Part shown: positions 53,231 to 63,253 of the stretch, one piece after another
Layout: each line of letters opens with the position of its first letter
Numbering within the stretch: the stretch's first letter is position 1
Assembly: GCA_963668325.1 (NCBI GenBank)
Contig: OY764222.1
Coordinates: forward strand, 248,001-312,000
Source of the DNA: MPNP01 sp963668325
Lineage (GTDB): Bacteria > Pseudomonadota > Alphaproteobacteria > Rhodobacterales > Rhodobacteraceae
Length of the DNA: 64,000 nt
Reading direction: 5' to 3'
Made by a program: the position numbers and the translations under genes
The notes under the pieces: model-generated
The model's database searches: none
Told to the model about the DNA's origin: nothing
The model's input: only the letters and a program-made list of their open reading frames with translations

Positions 53231-54292
53231 GTGCTTCATCCCAATATATCGCAACTTGAATTAAAATCGTTAACCGATCTAGAATTCACCCCCTTTGACG
53301 AAGTTATTGATGTTCGCTCCCCTTCAGAATACGAGGAAGACCATATACCAGGTTCTATTAATCTCCCTATGCTGGATAATGACCAAAGAGCACTGGTAGG
53401 GTTGGAACACAAGCAAAAGGGCCCCTTTTCGGCCCGTCGATTGGGTGCCCAAATAATATCCAGGAATATCGCAAGTATCCTTGAAACGCATTTGGATTCA
53501 AAGGATAAAGCTTTCAAACCACTGATTTATTGCTGGCGAGGTGGGAAAAGATCAGGTTCGATTGCCGAAGTGTGCCGGCAGATCGGTTGGGATACAACCG
53601 TTATCAATGGAGGGTATAAAAGTTATCGGAAGCTTGTGGTTAACAATCTTTACAAGGAAGCATTTCCCTTCAAAATCATCTTGCTTGGCGGGCATACAGG
53701 TACTGGTAAAACGGAAATTCTCGAGTCACTGTCCAAATTAGGTGTACAGGTTTTGAATTTGGAAAAATTGGCCGAACATAGAGGATCTGTTTTTGGCAAA
53801 ACAACTTCAAGCCAACCACCACAAAAATATTTTGAAAGCAGAATCATGGAAGTCCTCGTGACCTTAAACCCTTCTCAAACAGTTGTTGTAGAAGCCGAGT
53901 CCTGCAAGATTGGCAATGTTTCTTTACCCCCTGCATTATGGCAAAAAATGAAAGAAGCAGACAGAATCAATATTCAGGCACCATTGGAAGCAAGGGTTAA
54001 ATATTGCTTGCGATCGTATAGGAACCTGATTCCCCAAGGTATGGGTTTGACTGACTTGATCGACAAACTGGCACCATTCCATGCGAAAAAACTAGTCCAT
54101 GAGTGGAAAAACCTGGCCACTGGAGGTGCATTTGAAAAGTTGGTAACCCAACTCCTTCATCATCATTATGACCCTAGGTATGGGAAAAAGGATTGTCTTG
54201 AAACCATTACCTTGGAAGATTTGTGCCAGGAATCCTTTGATAGTGCCACCAGATACATTGCCGATTGGATCAATAAATCCAAAAATCAATAA
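53231..54292 (+). CDS. selU: tRNA 2-selenouridine synthase
   Basis: A 353-residue protein (SelU/MnmH/YbbB) that replaces sulfur with selenium at the wobble 2-thiouridine of several tRNAs. An N-terminal rhodanese domain (about 15-135: EVIDVRSPSEYEEDHIPGSI in part, active Cys101 in IYCWRGGKRSGS) precedes a P-loop domain (about 145-350: LGGHTGTGKTEIL). The start is GTG. It overlaps the convergent selD fusion by 7 bp, so the selenophosphate supplier and its user are neighbours. Confidence 0.94.
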   Translation: MLHPNISQLELKSLTDLEFTPFDEVIDVRSPSEYEEDHIPGSINLPMLDNDQRALVGLEHKQKGPFSARRLGAQIISRNIASILETHLDSKDKAFKPLIYCWRGGKRSGSIAEVCRQIGWDTTVINGGYKSYRKLVVNNLYKEAFPFKIILLGGHTGTGKTEILESLSKLGVQVLNLEKLAEHRGSVFGKTTSSQPPQKYFESRIMEVLVTLNPSQTVVVEAESCKIGNVSLPPALWQKMKEADRINIQAPLEARVKYCLRSYRNLIPQGMGLTDLIDKLAPFHAKKLVHEWKNLATGGAFEKLVTQLLHHHYDPRYGKKDCLETITLEDLCQESFDSATRYIADWINKSKNQ

Positions 54293-56466
54293 ACTGCGAT
54301 TACGGGTGGGCCTGCAGTTATTTTACCAATTGGGTAAATATCAAATTCCATTTTCTTGGCCTTTTGTTGCAACGATGCCAGGTTTTTTTCTGAAATAGTG
54401 GCCAGCAATCCACCGGATGTCTGAGGGTCGAACAATAATTTGAATTTGCTTGCTTCAGAATCAGTCTTAACGTCAAGGGGGATATTTGAATTTGATTGCC
54501 AAAGAGTTGATCTGATTCCTGCATCTGAAAGCTCCATCGCCCCTTTAATGGTTGGAATGGCAGGCGTTGAAAGTGATGCCCCGACCTTTGAACTCACCAG
54601 AATATTATGAAGGTGTCCGGCCAATCCAAATCCTGTAACATCTGTCATGCTTGAAACCAGTGGAGTTAAGGTCTTTGATGCCAAATTCGAACTTTGATCC
54701 ATAATTCCCAGAGCTCTATATAGGGTTTCTCCACTTACTTTACCTTGCATCAAGCCAGCCAAGATCACCCCGGTTCCCAATGGCTTGGTGAGAATAAGCA
54801 AATGACCCGGTTGAGCACCTACATGGGAGGCATAGGATTTTGCGGAGTGCCCCATTACCGTAAAACCAATGGTCAGTTCAGCACCTTGGGTGGTATGTCC
54901 ACCAATTATTTGGCCGCCATTTTCCTCGAAAGTCTTAGTGGATGAGTCCATTATCTCTCTCAAGGTTTCTCTCTGCAAGGTTTCAGACATTCTCGGTATG
55001 GTTATAGAGGCCAGGGCATAAAGGGGTGTGGCCCCTTTGGCCCAAACATCACTCATGGAATGGAGTGCCGTAATCCTGGCAAAAAGAGCATGGTCCCCGA
55101 TAAACGATCTTAAATGGTCAGTCGAAACGACCAGAGATTCTGCTCCAAGTTTTATTTCTGCGGCATCAGGGTTAAATTCGGAGTTTGAAGAGGTGAATTC
55201 CTGCAAGACTGATTGCAAGCTTGAGTGAGTTACCTTGGCCCCGCAACCTCCACAAAGGACTTTTGACTCTTGCAGGATTTCATTGCTTCCCAGAGCTGCT
55301 TCAGGCGGAGTATCTATGGTCGGAGCTGGAATCTCCAGAACAAACTTGTTCATGAATTTTTTGTCAATAAAATCCTTGAAGGACCAAATCGACGAACCCT
55401 CGAAACTGATGCCAAGTTTTAATCCAACGGCGTTTTTCTTCCCGGTTGAAATTAATTTTAGAAAATCTTTCTGGGGTCGGAAAGGAACAAGTTTCTTGCC
55501 GGCCAGACTGGCTTTCAGGTTATGATACAGAATTGGAGCTTGGCGAACCGCATACACCCCTGCTTTGGGCAAAGGATTTTCCTTGAATGCTGCACAATCC
55601 CCTACGGCAAATATTGACGGGTTAGCCGGTGACTTCAAATACCTGTCGACAGTTATAAAGCCTTTGTCACAGGGGAGTCCAATACCCTGTATCCATTCAA
55701 ATGGATTGGCGCCAGCGGTTCCAACAACAAAATTGGCTGGAAGAGAAATACCTGTTGATAAATCAACCCTGTCGGCATGAATTCTTGCGGCCGAGTTATT
55801 ACAAACAACCTCAATGTCGGAGCTGTCTAGATGTTTCCAGAGTTTTTTTCTGGTTGAAGTTTCCACTTCACCTAAAATGTCATTTTCCTGTTCAACGATG
55901 GCTACGCTGGATTTGACTGAACCGAGGTCTTGAAGACGGTATTTCATGGCCAAGGCCAATTCCACCCCTCCGACCCCACCACCCAGGACGACAATCTTCG
56001 GCGTGATTTCATTCTCTTTAACTATCCCAAGAAAATCATTCCAGCGCTGGGCAAATTGATCCATGGGTTTGGCAGGTATTCCAAATTCAGCAAATCCTTC
56101 AACTGTTTCCAAAGCGAGCGTTATGCCAATATCCAGCGACAAAATATCAAAGTATATGGCGGGTCCATTTTTTCTCAGAACCCTTTGTTTTGCGAGATCA
56201 ACATTCGTTACTTCATCCAGGACAAACCTTATTCCGGCAAATTGGGCCAATCTGACTAGGTCCATATTTAGTTCATCAAGTTGGTAATGCCCTGCTACAT
56301 AGCCTGGTAACATCCCTGTGTAAGGGCTTGTAGGACTGAGGTTGATTAATGTGACCCGGGCCCCAGGCAAAGGGTACATGGCCCATTTGCGTAGAAGAAG
56401 TGCATGGGCGTGTCCACCACCGACTAGAACCAGGTCTTTAGATAGAGGATGGGTTGATGTCCTCAT
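54286..56466 (-). CDS. selD: NDH2-like oxidoreductase / selenide water dikinase fusion
   Basis: A 726-residue fusion. Residues 1-380 are a type II NADH-dehydrogenase-like flavoprotein (LVLVGGGHAHALLLRKW, VLGGGVGGVELALAMKYRL in part, FAVGDCAAF). Residues 400-726 are SelD, which makes selenophosphate from selenide and ATP: the CGGCGAK stretch keeps catalytic Cys408 and Lys411 (Ala replaces the non-essential second Cys), followed by DHLRSFIGDHALFARI and the GHT stretch GGHTTQGAELTIGF. The fused flavoprotein may feed reduced selenium to the kinase; that is inference. No selA, selB or selenocysteine codon is seen here. Confidence 0.94.
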   Translation of the reverse strand: MRTSTHPLSKDLVLVGGGHAHALLLRKWAMYPLPGARVTLINLSPTSPYTGMLPGYVAGHYQLDELNMDLVRLAQFAGIRFVLDEVTNVDLAKQRVLRKNGPAIYFDILSLDIGITLALETVEGFAEFGIPAKPMDQFAQRWNDFLGIVKENEITPKIVVLGGGVGGVELALAMKYRLQDLGSVKSSVAIVEQENDILGEVETSTRKKLWKHLDSSDIEVVCNNSAARIHADRVDLSTGISLPANFVVGTAGANPFEWIQGIGLPCDKGFITVDRYLKSPANPSIFAVGDCAAFKENPLPKAGVYAVRQAPILYHNLKASLAGKKLVPFRPQKDFLKLISTGKKNAVGLKLGISFEGSSIWSFKDFIDKKFMNKFVLEIPAPTIDTPPEAALGSNEILQESKVLCGGCGAKVTHSSLQSVLQEFTSSNSEFNPDAAEIKLGAESLVVSTDHLRSFIGDHALFARITALHSMSDVWAKGATPLYALASITIPRMSETLQRETLREIMDSSTKTFEENGGQIIGGHTTQGAELTIGFTVMGHSAKSYASHVGAQPGHLLILTKPLGTGVILAGLMQGKVSGETLYRALGIMDQSSNLASKTLTPLVSSMTDVTGFGLAGHLHNILVSSKVGASLSTPAIPTIKGAMELSDAGIRSTLWQSNSNIPLDVKTDSEASKFKLLFDPQTSGGLLATISEKNLASLQQKAKKMEFDIYPIGKITAGPPVIAVY

Positions 56467-56882
56467 GGCTGTTTAGTCTTATATGGATTAAAAATTAAAA
56501 AGATTCTAACAAAATCGAAGGGTGGGTATTCTGAACCAGGAAACGGCAATTGGAAAATTTTCCAATGACTGGCTTGCACCACCTGTTAAAACCAATAGCA
56601 ATAATGAAAGCAAAATCAACCACAAGGATACTTGCCACTTGCATCAGGCCAATTTTTCAAACACTCCCACCAATAGGTTGAAGTTGCTTTTTGGCCTTGG
56701 GCCTACACCAATGATATTTATTTGTTAGGCCTAAACTAATTGCCCTCGGAATGGCATATTTATCCAAATCCATCACCAGCAAGGATCAGAATTTTTCTGA
56801 TTTATCATTATGTTGATAAGAATTAAGGCTTCAAGTATAGTTGCCCTTGCTCACTATTGGGCTCATTGAAATACAATAAATA
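56467..56882. other. 416-bp intergenic stretch
   Basis: A gap between the divergent selD fusion and the LolA-like gene. A 68-codon open frame at 56522-56728 has no similarity I recognise and no ribosome-binding site. No hairpin is obvious. Confidence 0.5.
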
Positions 56883-57809
56883 ATGGTTGATAAAAAAGTG
56901 GATAGGATTTCAAAAGAAAAAAAATCAGGAATCAGGCTACAGCCTAACGAAAGATGGTCTCAAGTATCCCTGGAAGGCAGGGTTCGCCATAGCAGACAGT
57001 TTCTGGCATATCTTGGTAGTCTGGTTCTTACTCTGATTATTTTACCTAGTCTCATGACTTTGGTATCGGTACAAGGTATTTACGCTCAATCGGACGTCGA
57101 AAAGGGAATGGAAATTGCCCAAATGGCCCGGGATGCAGATCGGGGTTTTGAAAACTTTGTGGCTGAAATGACCATGATCCTGCGAAACAAACAAGGTCAG
57201 GAAAATAAGCGTTCCCTCCGGATAAAGGTTTTGGAGGAGCCCGGTGATGGCAACAAGTCCTTATTTGTTTTCGATAATCCACGTGATGTCAAAGGAACAG
57301 CTTTGTTAATTCACGGACGTCTGACGCAATCAGATGATCAATGGCTTTATCTCCCGGCTCTAAAGCGGGTCAAACGAATCAGTTCAGCGAACCGCTCCGG
57401 TTCTTTCGTTGGCAGTGAGTTTGCCTATGAAGATTTGGGTAGCCTGGAAGTTGAAAAGTATTCCTACAAATGGTTGCGTGATGAAAATTGTGGTGAATTG
57501 GCTTGTACCGTCACTGAATACACCCCTGTAGAAAAGGGTTCGGGTTATACCCGGCTGGTATTGTGGCACGACAAGGAGGAATTGCGGGTTTGGAAAGTCG
57601 AATATTACGATCGAAAAAATGCCCACCTAAAAACGCTGATTCATGAGGGGTACGAACAATATCTTGGCAAATATTGGCGATCCAAACGTGCGGATATGGT
57701 TAATCATATTACGGGTAAAGCTACCGAATTACTGTGGGATCAAATTCAATTCCAGACTGAATTGAACGAGCATGAATTTACCAAGACAGGTTTGCGTCGT
57801 GTCCGGTGA
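56883..57809 (+). CDS. outer membrane lipoprotein-sorting (LolA-like) family protein
   Basis: A 308-residue protein with a long basic N-terminus (1-38), one hydrophobic segment (about 42-68, ending GIYAQS, probably a signal peptide or anchor) and a LolA-like domain of the PF17131/COG2834 group. Typical stretches are EMTMILRNKQGQENKRSLRI in part, LLIHGRLTQSDDQWLYLPAL in part, VKRISSANRSGSFVGSEFAYEDL in part and LWHDKEELRVWKVEYYD. Members accompany RND/MMPL exporters and are thought to bind lipids in the periplasm. It is 16 bp before the barrel gene. Confidence 0.85.
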   Translation: MVDKKVDRISKEKKSGIRLQPNERWSQVSLEGRVRHSRQFLAYLGSLVLTLIILPSLMTLVSVQGIYAQSDVEKGMEIAQMARDADRGFENFVAEMTMILRNKQGQENKRSLRIKVLEEPGDGNKSLFVFDNPRDVKGTALLIHGRLTQSDDQWLYLPALKRVKRISSANRSGSFVGSEFAYEDLGSLEVEKYSYKWLRDENCGELACTVTEYTPVEKGSGYTRLVLWHDKEELRVWKVEYYDRKNAHLKTLIHEGYEQYLGKYWRSKRADMVNHITGKATELLWDQIQFQTELNEHEFTKTGLRRVR

Positions 57810-57825
57810 TTAGCCCTAGAAGTTG

Positions 57826-59070
57826 ATGAAGAAGTTTTGTATAGCAATTTCGGTATCCCTGATATTTGCATTAGGCCAAGGACATGCTGAGGAATTTCAG
57901 GAATGGTCAGTAGAGAGTTGGGGTACAGTTACTTTCGGAAGCAGAATATTCCTTGATGATCCGGCTTATCCTGGGCAGAAGGGCAATCAACACAGCCTGA
58001 CTTTTGAGCCCACAGTCTATTTTGAATCGGCAGAGGGCAACAGTTTTACCTTGACCCCGTTTATCATGATCGACAGCACTGATAGCGAGCGAACCCATGT
58101 CGACATCAGAGAAGCCTACTACCTGACATATGGTTTTCTTGGTGAGTCAGAATGGGAACTCCGCTTTGGTATTGATCAGGTTTTTTGGGGTACGGCCGAA
58201 TCAAATAACCCGGTGAATATCATCAATCAAACGGATTTTGTTGTACATCCAAATGGCGAAAATAAACTCGGTCAACCCATGGTTCATGGAACTCTAGCTG
58301 GGGACTGGGGTATGCTTGATGTAATCGTCATGCCCTATCACCGCCCTCGGACTTTTTCCGGGGTCAAGGGGCGATTTCGAGCTCCGGTTCCTGTCGAAAC
58401 CTCGCGGAAACAAATCAAGTATGAATCGTCATCAGGAAGAAGAAATGTTGACTGGGCTGCCAGATATGGCAACAGTCTTGGTCCCTTGGATTTCGGCGTG
58501 AGTTTTTTTGATGGTACCAGCCGTGATCCCCTATTATTTCCAAATAAAATTGAACAGCCAGATATGTTGATCCAGCACTATAATTTAATCAAGCAACTGG
58601 GGTTGGATGTTCAGGTCACTTTGGGAGCATTTTTAGGCAAGGCAGAATGGATAACTCGTGAAGGGATTACTACCCTTGATAATAAGAAATCCAGATACCA
58701 TGCTTCAGTTATAGGTGGGGAATTTGCCATATACGGAATCTTTGAATCAGAGGCCGACCTCACTTTATTTGCCGAATGGAATCACGATACCCGTGGGGAA
58801 AGCGCAACGACACCTTTACAGAACGATTTGTTTCTCGCTACCCGCTATGCTTTCAACGATATTTTGGATACAGACATTACAGTTGCCATCATTGAGGATC
58901 TGGATTATGACACAAGAACTCTGAATATTGAGTTTAATCGCCGACTCTCCGATACTTTTTCACTAACCGCTGAAGCCTTTAAATTCCTCCAGGAGGATAG
59001 CAAGGACGTACAAAGTAAAAATATTTTCAGCGATGAATATGTATCCTTGGACATTAGTTACAGTTTTTAG
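57826..59070 (+). CDS. putative outer-membrane beta-barrel protein
   Basis: About 414 residues from ATG 57826 (TTG 57823 is also possible). A signal peptide (1-21, ending GHAEE) is followed by alternating amphipathic strands (WELRFGIDQVFWG, YESSSGRRNVDWAARYG, RYHASVIGGEFAIYG, TRTLNIEFNRRLSD) and a C-terminal phenylalanine after SLDISYS, the usual signal for barrel insertion. It resembles the DUF1302-like proteins that sit with LolA-like and RND genes. It could provide the outer-membrane step for the exported lipid. Confidence 0.78.
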   Translation: MKKFCIAISVSLIFALGQGHAEEFQEWSVESWGTVTFGSRIFLDDPAYPGQKGNQHSLTFEPTVYFESAEGNSFTLTPFIMIDSTDSERTHVDIREAYYLTYGFLGESEWELRFGIDQVFWGTAESNNPVNIINQTDFVVHPNGENKLGQPMVHGTLAGDWGMLDVIVMPYHRPRTFSGVKGRFRAPVPVETSRKQIKYESSSGRRNVDWAARYGNSLGPLDFGVSFFDGTSRDPLLFPNKIEQPDMLIQHYNLIKQLGLDVQVTLGAFLGKAEWITREGITTLDNKKSRYHASVIGGEFAIYGIFESEADLTLFAEWNHDTRGESATTPLQNDLFLATRYAFNDILDTDITVAIIEDLDYDTRTLNIEFNRRLSDTFSLTAEAFKFLQEDSKDVQSKNIFSDEYVSLDISYSF

Positions 59071-59178
59071 GGAGAATCTGGATTTGTATTTTGACCTGTC
59101 GGTGTTAACACCGACCCCATGGATCTATTTCGAATCAATACGGACTAATCCGTATAGCTCCTCCATTTGTAGTGCGGA

Positions 59179-60249
59179 ATGGCAAAATTGCAGAAATCTC
59201 CTGATCAAATTATAACCAACCCTTTGTTTTCCACCGAAGAGTGTATTGCCTTCCAGGACAGGTTTCTAGAGGATGTTTCCAGGACCTTTGCCCTAACTAT
59301 TCCGCAACTTCCAACCCCGTTGTATATAGCTGTTGGCAACGCCTACCTGCTTTGTCGAATTGCCGATACAATCGAAGACGAGCCAAGCTTGAGCGTGCAA
59401 CAGAAAAGCCGGTTCGCTGAGTGGTTCTGTGCGGTTGTGAAAGGTGACAAGGAAGCCCAGGAGTTTGCATCCGAACTGGTCAGGGAACTTTCTCCTGCCA
59501 CAAGTAAAGGTGAAAAGGAGCTTATTGCCAGCACCGAACAAGTTGTTCTAATCACCCATAGTTTCCCCATTCCCCAAAGGCGGGCACTTGAGCGTTGTGT
59601 CGAGATCATGACCGAAGGGATGGGAAAGTTTCAGGAATTGGCCGGAACGGGTGGTCTGAAGGATATGTTGGAACTTGATCATTACTGTTACGTTGTAGCT
59701 GGCGTTGTAGGTGAAATGCTGACCGAATTGTTCTGCGATTATTCCCCGGAAATAGCCAAGAAGAACGAGGAAATGCTTGCCTTGGCAATTCAATTCGGGC
59801 AGGGATTACAAATGACCAACATTTTAAAGGACATGCATGATGACCGAAGGAGAGGTGTGTGTTGGCTACCAAGAGATGTTTTTCAAAAATACGGAATTGA
59901 CCTGGAAACCATTAATCTTGCCGAATCCGGTCCAAGGGCTGGAATATTGGACCTGGTTGCAATTGCGTACCAGCATTTAAATGCCGCACTGAGATATGTT
60001 TTGATCATTCCATCTTCTGAAACCGGCATCCGACGGCATTGCCTGTCAGCTTTAGGTATGGCAGTTCTAACCTTAAGGAGAATTTATCATAACCCGGAAT
60101 TTACCCATGGCGATGAAGTGAAAATCTCACGCCGGAGTGTAAAATTCATCCTGTTAGTGACCAATGTTCTGGTTCGTTCCAACCTTGGTCTGAAGCTTTT
60201 GTTTGCTGTTCTGATGTATGATTTACGGGCTCTGAAAGTCCGGGATTAA
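59179..60249 (+). CDS. squalene/phytoene synthase family protein
   Basis: A 356-residue trans-isoprenyl diphosphate synthase of the head-to-head type. The two aspartate-rich motifs are D63-TIE-D67 in CRIADTIEDEPSL and D218-MH-DD222 in NILKDMHDDRRRG. The opening DVSRTFALTIPQLPTPLY is typical of squalene synthases, and a C-terminal hydrophobic helix (KFILLVTNVLVRSNLGLKLLF in part) may attach it to the membrane. It joins two C15 or C20 diphosphates, giving squalene or a related polyene. Genes for later steps (cyclase, desaturase) are not in the window. It is in the same direction as the barrel gene, 108 bp downstream. Confidence 0.9.
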   Translation: MAKLQKSPDQIITNPLFSTEECIAFQDRFLEDVSRTFALTIPQLPTPLYIAVGNAYLLCRIADTIEDEPSLSVQQKSRFAEWFCAVVKGDKEAQEFASELVRELSPATSKGEKELIASTEQVVLITHSFPIPQRRALERCVEIMTEGMGKFQELAGTGGLKDMLELDHYCYVVAGVVGEMLTELFCDYSPEIAKKNEEMLALAIQFGQGLQMTNILKDMHDDRRRGVCWLPRDVFQKYGIDLETINLAESGPRAGILDLVAIAYQHLNAALRYVLIIPSSETGIRRHCLSALGMAVLTLRRIYHNPEFTHGDEVKISRRSVKFILLVTNVLVRSNLGLKLLFAVLMYDLRALKVRD

Positions 60250-60572
60250 CAGTAATCTCATTATAGTTTGTCCACCCATAGATGGCATTCTACTAGAGAC
60301 CGCTACATAGATTGAAGCCAGCTTGGCAAAACTGTAATCATTGGTCATGGTCAGTAATCAGTTTTTCAATTAGTAGAGGTATTGAAAAATTAAGATTATT
60401 TAATGCTGGCAATAATTTTTTGACAAATGATCGAAAGCATTCCAACCTCATATTCAGAGGAATGTTTGAATGCCCTGGAACCAAACAGGATTGGGTGGTT
60501 GTACTGCAATAATCCTCACAAGGAAGAATATGATTGAATTTTTGGGCTATACAAAATAAAAAGTGATCTGAT
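60250..60572. other. 323-bp intergenic stretch
   Basis: It lies between the squalene/phytoene synthase and the RND exporter genes, both on the plus strand. A 66-codon open frame is not credible as a gene. I see no clear terminator, so read-through is possible. Confidence 0.45.
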
Positions 60573-62873
60573 ATGAAATTACACCATTATCCCGACTTCA
60601 TAATCCGCTTTCGATGGCTGGTAATCGTATTTGCCATACTTGTCATGGTTGGGACATCGGTTGGCATTCGTTTTTTTGGTGTAACCAATGACTATCGAAG
60701 CCTGTTTGATGACGACAATCCCCAAGTTGTCCTCTTGGATGCCTTGGAAAATATCTATGGCAAATCTGAAAGCAGTATCATTGCGATAGAACCCAGTGGC
60801 CAATCTGTATTCCAGCGTGATGTATTGGCCGCCATAGAGACCCTGACCGATTCAGCTTGGCAAGTACCTTATTCAACTCGGGTTGATTCACTTACCAACT
60901 TTCTCCACAGTTGGGCAAGTGGTGATGAACTTATTGTCGAAGAACTCGTCTTTGATGCACCCTCCTTGTCGGATGATGAGGTGGCAAGGGTACAGGACAT
61001 TGCCCAGAATGATAATGATGTTGTCGGCCGACTCGTATCACAGGATGGAAGGGTTGCGGGATTGGTAATCAATTTTTCTCTTCCGGAGGGAAATTCAGAT
61101 ACGGCAGTATATGAAATTACCGACCACATCACGGGGATGCTTGAGCAGGCACGAGCAGACAACCCGGAAATAAATTACTATCTCACAGGCGAAATCCCTC
61201 TCAATAGGGCATTTTCTGATGCCACCAATGATGGCCTTGAACAATTGGTTCCGATTGTACTTTTGGTCATAGCTGTGATCGCCACAATTTTACTTCGTTC
61301 AGTTTTGGGGATGGTTGCTCTCATGGCGGTTGTAATTTTTTCGGTGAATATGGTTATGGGATTTGCCGGATGGCTTGGTGTCGTGTTCAATCCAGCCAAT
61401 GCGGGAGTGCCGATTATTGTAATGACCGTGGCGGTAGCTCATTCTGTCCATATAGTGGAATCCGTACTCGCCAAATTAGGGCAAGGTATGGACCGAAAAA
61501 AGGCGGTCGCAGAGGCAGTGAGGTCCAATATCTGGCCGATATTCCTAACATCAGTGACAACGATGATTGGATTTCTTAGTCTGAATGCTTCTGATTCACC
61601 CCCGTTCCGTATTCTTGGCAATCTTGTTGCATTTGGTGTGTTCTGGACCTTTGTGTTTTCCCTGACCCTGCTACCAGCCCTTGTTTCCTTATTGCCCATA
61701 AGGTCCAGGCAAAGACGAAGCCTGTCATCGGTATTTTTTGACCGATTCAGTTCATTTGTAATTGTTCGAAGAAAAATATTGCTGGTCTCCACATCTATTG
61801 TTACGATCGGCCTGGCCAGTGGAATATTACAACTGGAATTAACAGATAACTGGCTAAAATATTTTGATAAGCGTTACCAATTCCGCCTGGATACAGATTT
61901 TGTTGTAGACAATCTGACAGAGATTCAAACCTTGGACTATTCCTTGGATTCCGGCAATGCAGATGGAATTTCTGATCCCGAATATCTTCAGAAGGTCGAA
62001 CAGTTCGCCGAATGGTTCAGGGAACAGCCGGAGGTACGGCACGTACAGGCTTTTACCGACATAATGAAACGTCTGAACAAAAACATGAATGCCGATGACC
62101 CTTCTTTCTTCAAGTTGCCTGATTCATCTGAACTTGCGGCACAGTACTTGTTACTCTATGAATTATCGCTTCCCTTTGGCAGAGACCTGAACAATCGGAT
62201 TGATGTCAATAAATCCTCCACCCGAATGACGGTTTCACTCGGTACTCTCACGGCAAGACAACAGCAAGAGCTGGATGCCCGGGCCCAAACATGGATGAAC
62301 GACCATGCACCCGAACTGGCAACGGAAGCATCGGGGGTCAGTATAGTATTCGCTCATTTATCACAACGCAATATCAAGAGCATGCTCAGTGGGACAATCA
62401 TTGCCATGGCGTTAATATCCTTGATATTGATACTTGTGTTCCGGAGCATTCGAATCGGCCTGATCAGTCTTATTCCCAATTTCATACCGGCGATTCTGAG
62501 TCTGGGTTTGTGGGGATATCTTGTCGGGAGGGTTGGCCTGGCCGGTTCTGTTATGACCGCCTTCGCGTTTGGGATTATCGTTGATGATACCATACATTTC
62601 CTGACCAGTTATCTCAAGGCAAGGCGTGCCAACAATAGTTCTGAGGATGCCATACGTGCTACATTCAGGAATGTTGGACACGCTCTGTGGACCACTTCTC
62701 TTGTTTTGGCATCGGGATTTCTGGTATTTGCAACCTCAGGATTTGAAGTGAGCTGGGCTCTCGGGTTACTTGTTATGTTAACGATCTGGTTTGCCTTTCT
62801 AGCAGATTTTCTTCTTTTGCCCGCTCTTTTGATGGCGCTTGATACAAAAAGCCTGAACAAAAATAAAGCCTGA
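60573..62873 (+). CDS. RND/MMPL family lipid exporter
   Basis: A 766-residue inner-membrane protein of the RND superfamily (COG1033/MMPL type). Each half has one N-terminal membrane segment, a periplasmic loop and five more segments, so about twelve in all. The first half contains AFSDATNDGLEQLVPIVLL and GVPIIVMTVAVAHSVHIVES; the second has FGIIVDDTIHFLTSYLKARR with the proton-relay aspartates. HpnN (hopanoid) and MmpL3 are relatives that move lipids to the outer envelope. With squalene/phytoene synthase, LolA-like and barrel genes beside it, an isoprenoid lipid is the likely cargo. Confidence 0.88.
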   Translation: MKLHHYPDFIIRFRWLVIVFAILVMVGTSVGIRFFGVTNDYRSLFDDDNPQVVLLDALENIYGKSESSIIAIEPSGQSVFQRDVLAAIETLTDSAWQVPYSTRVDSLTNFLHSWASGDELIVEELVFDAPSLSDDEVARVQDIAQNDNDVVGRLVSQDGRVAGLVINFSLPEGNSDTAVYEITDHITGMLEQARADNPEINYYLTGEIPLNRAFSDATNDGLEQLVPIVLLVIAVIATILLRSVLGMVALMAVVIFSVNMVMGFAGWLGVVFNPANAGVPIIVMTVAVAHSVHIVESVLAKLGQGMDRKKAVAEAVRSNIWPIFLTSVTTMIGFLSLNASDSPPFRILGNLVAFGVFWTFVFSLTLLPALVSLLPIRSRQRRSLSSVFFDRFSSFVIVRRKILLVSTSIVTIGLASGILQLELTDNWLKYFDKRYQFRLDTDFVVDNLTEIQTLDYSLDSGNADGISDPEYLQKVEQFAEWFREQPEVRHVQAFTDIMKRLNKNMNADDPSFFKLPDSSELAAQYLLLYELSLPFGRDLNNRIDVNKSSTRMTVSLGTLTARQQQELDARAQTWMNDHAPELATEASGVSIVFAHLSQRNIKSMLSGTIIAMALISLILILVFRSIRIGLISLIPNFIPAILSLGLWGYLVGRVGLAGSVMTAFAFGIIVDDTIHFLTSYLKARRANNSSEDAIRATFRNVGHALWTTSLVLASGFLVFATSGFEVSWALGLLVMLTIWFAFLADFLLLPALLMALDTKSLNKNKA

Positions 62874-62986
62874 AAACCTAAACCAAATCCTGTATTAGAC
62901 ACCTTTCAATTCCGAGGAACACTTGAAATTCAATTTTATTTCTACAAATCAATAATCCACCATGAAACAGTAAAAGGTAAAAAACC

Positions 62987-63253
62987 ATGGCCAACTCGCG
63001 GCAAGCTAAAAAAAGAGTTCGACAATCAGATTCCCGCTTTAAGGTGAATCATTCCCGGATAATGAGGGTCAGAACTTTTATCAGAAAAGTTGAGGAGGCT
63101 ATTGCCAAGGGAAATTATGAGGAAGCCAAGGTGGCCTTGCGACAGGCTCAAGGTGAAATAATGCGAAGTGTAACCAAGGGAGTAATGCACAAGAATACGG
63201 GGAGTCGAAAAGTTTCCAGGCTATCACGTAAAGTAAAACTTCTCGCCACCTGA
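62987..63253 (+). CDS. rpsT: 30S ribosomal protein S20
   Basis: An 88-residue basic protein with the standard start MANSRQAKKRVRQSDSR, middle RMRVRTFIRKVEEAI-type helix (IMRVRTFIRKVEEAI) and the C-terminal GVMHKNTGSRKVSRLSRKVK (in part). It binds 16S rRNA early in small-subunit assembly. In many alphaproteobacteria dnaA follows rpsT; here the next gene is not dnaA. Confidence 0.98.
   Translation: MANSRQAKKRVRQSDSRFKVNHSRIMRVRTFIRKVEEAIAKGNYEEAKVALRQAQGEIMRSVTKGVMHKNTGSRKVSRLSRKVKLLAT

Noticed and set aside
56522..56728. A 68-codon open frame upstream of the LolA-like gene.
   Set aside because: No ribosome-binding site and no recognisable family; it lies in a normal divergent promoter gap.
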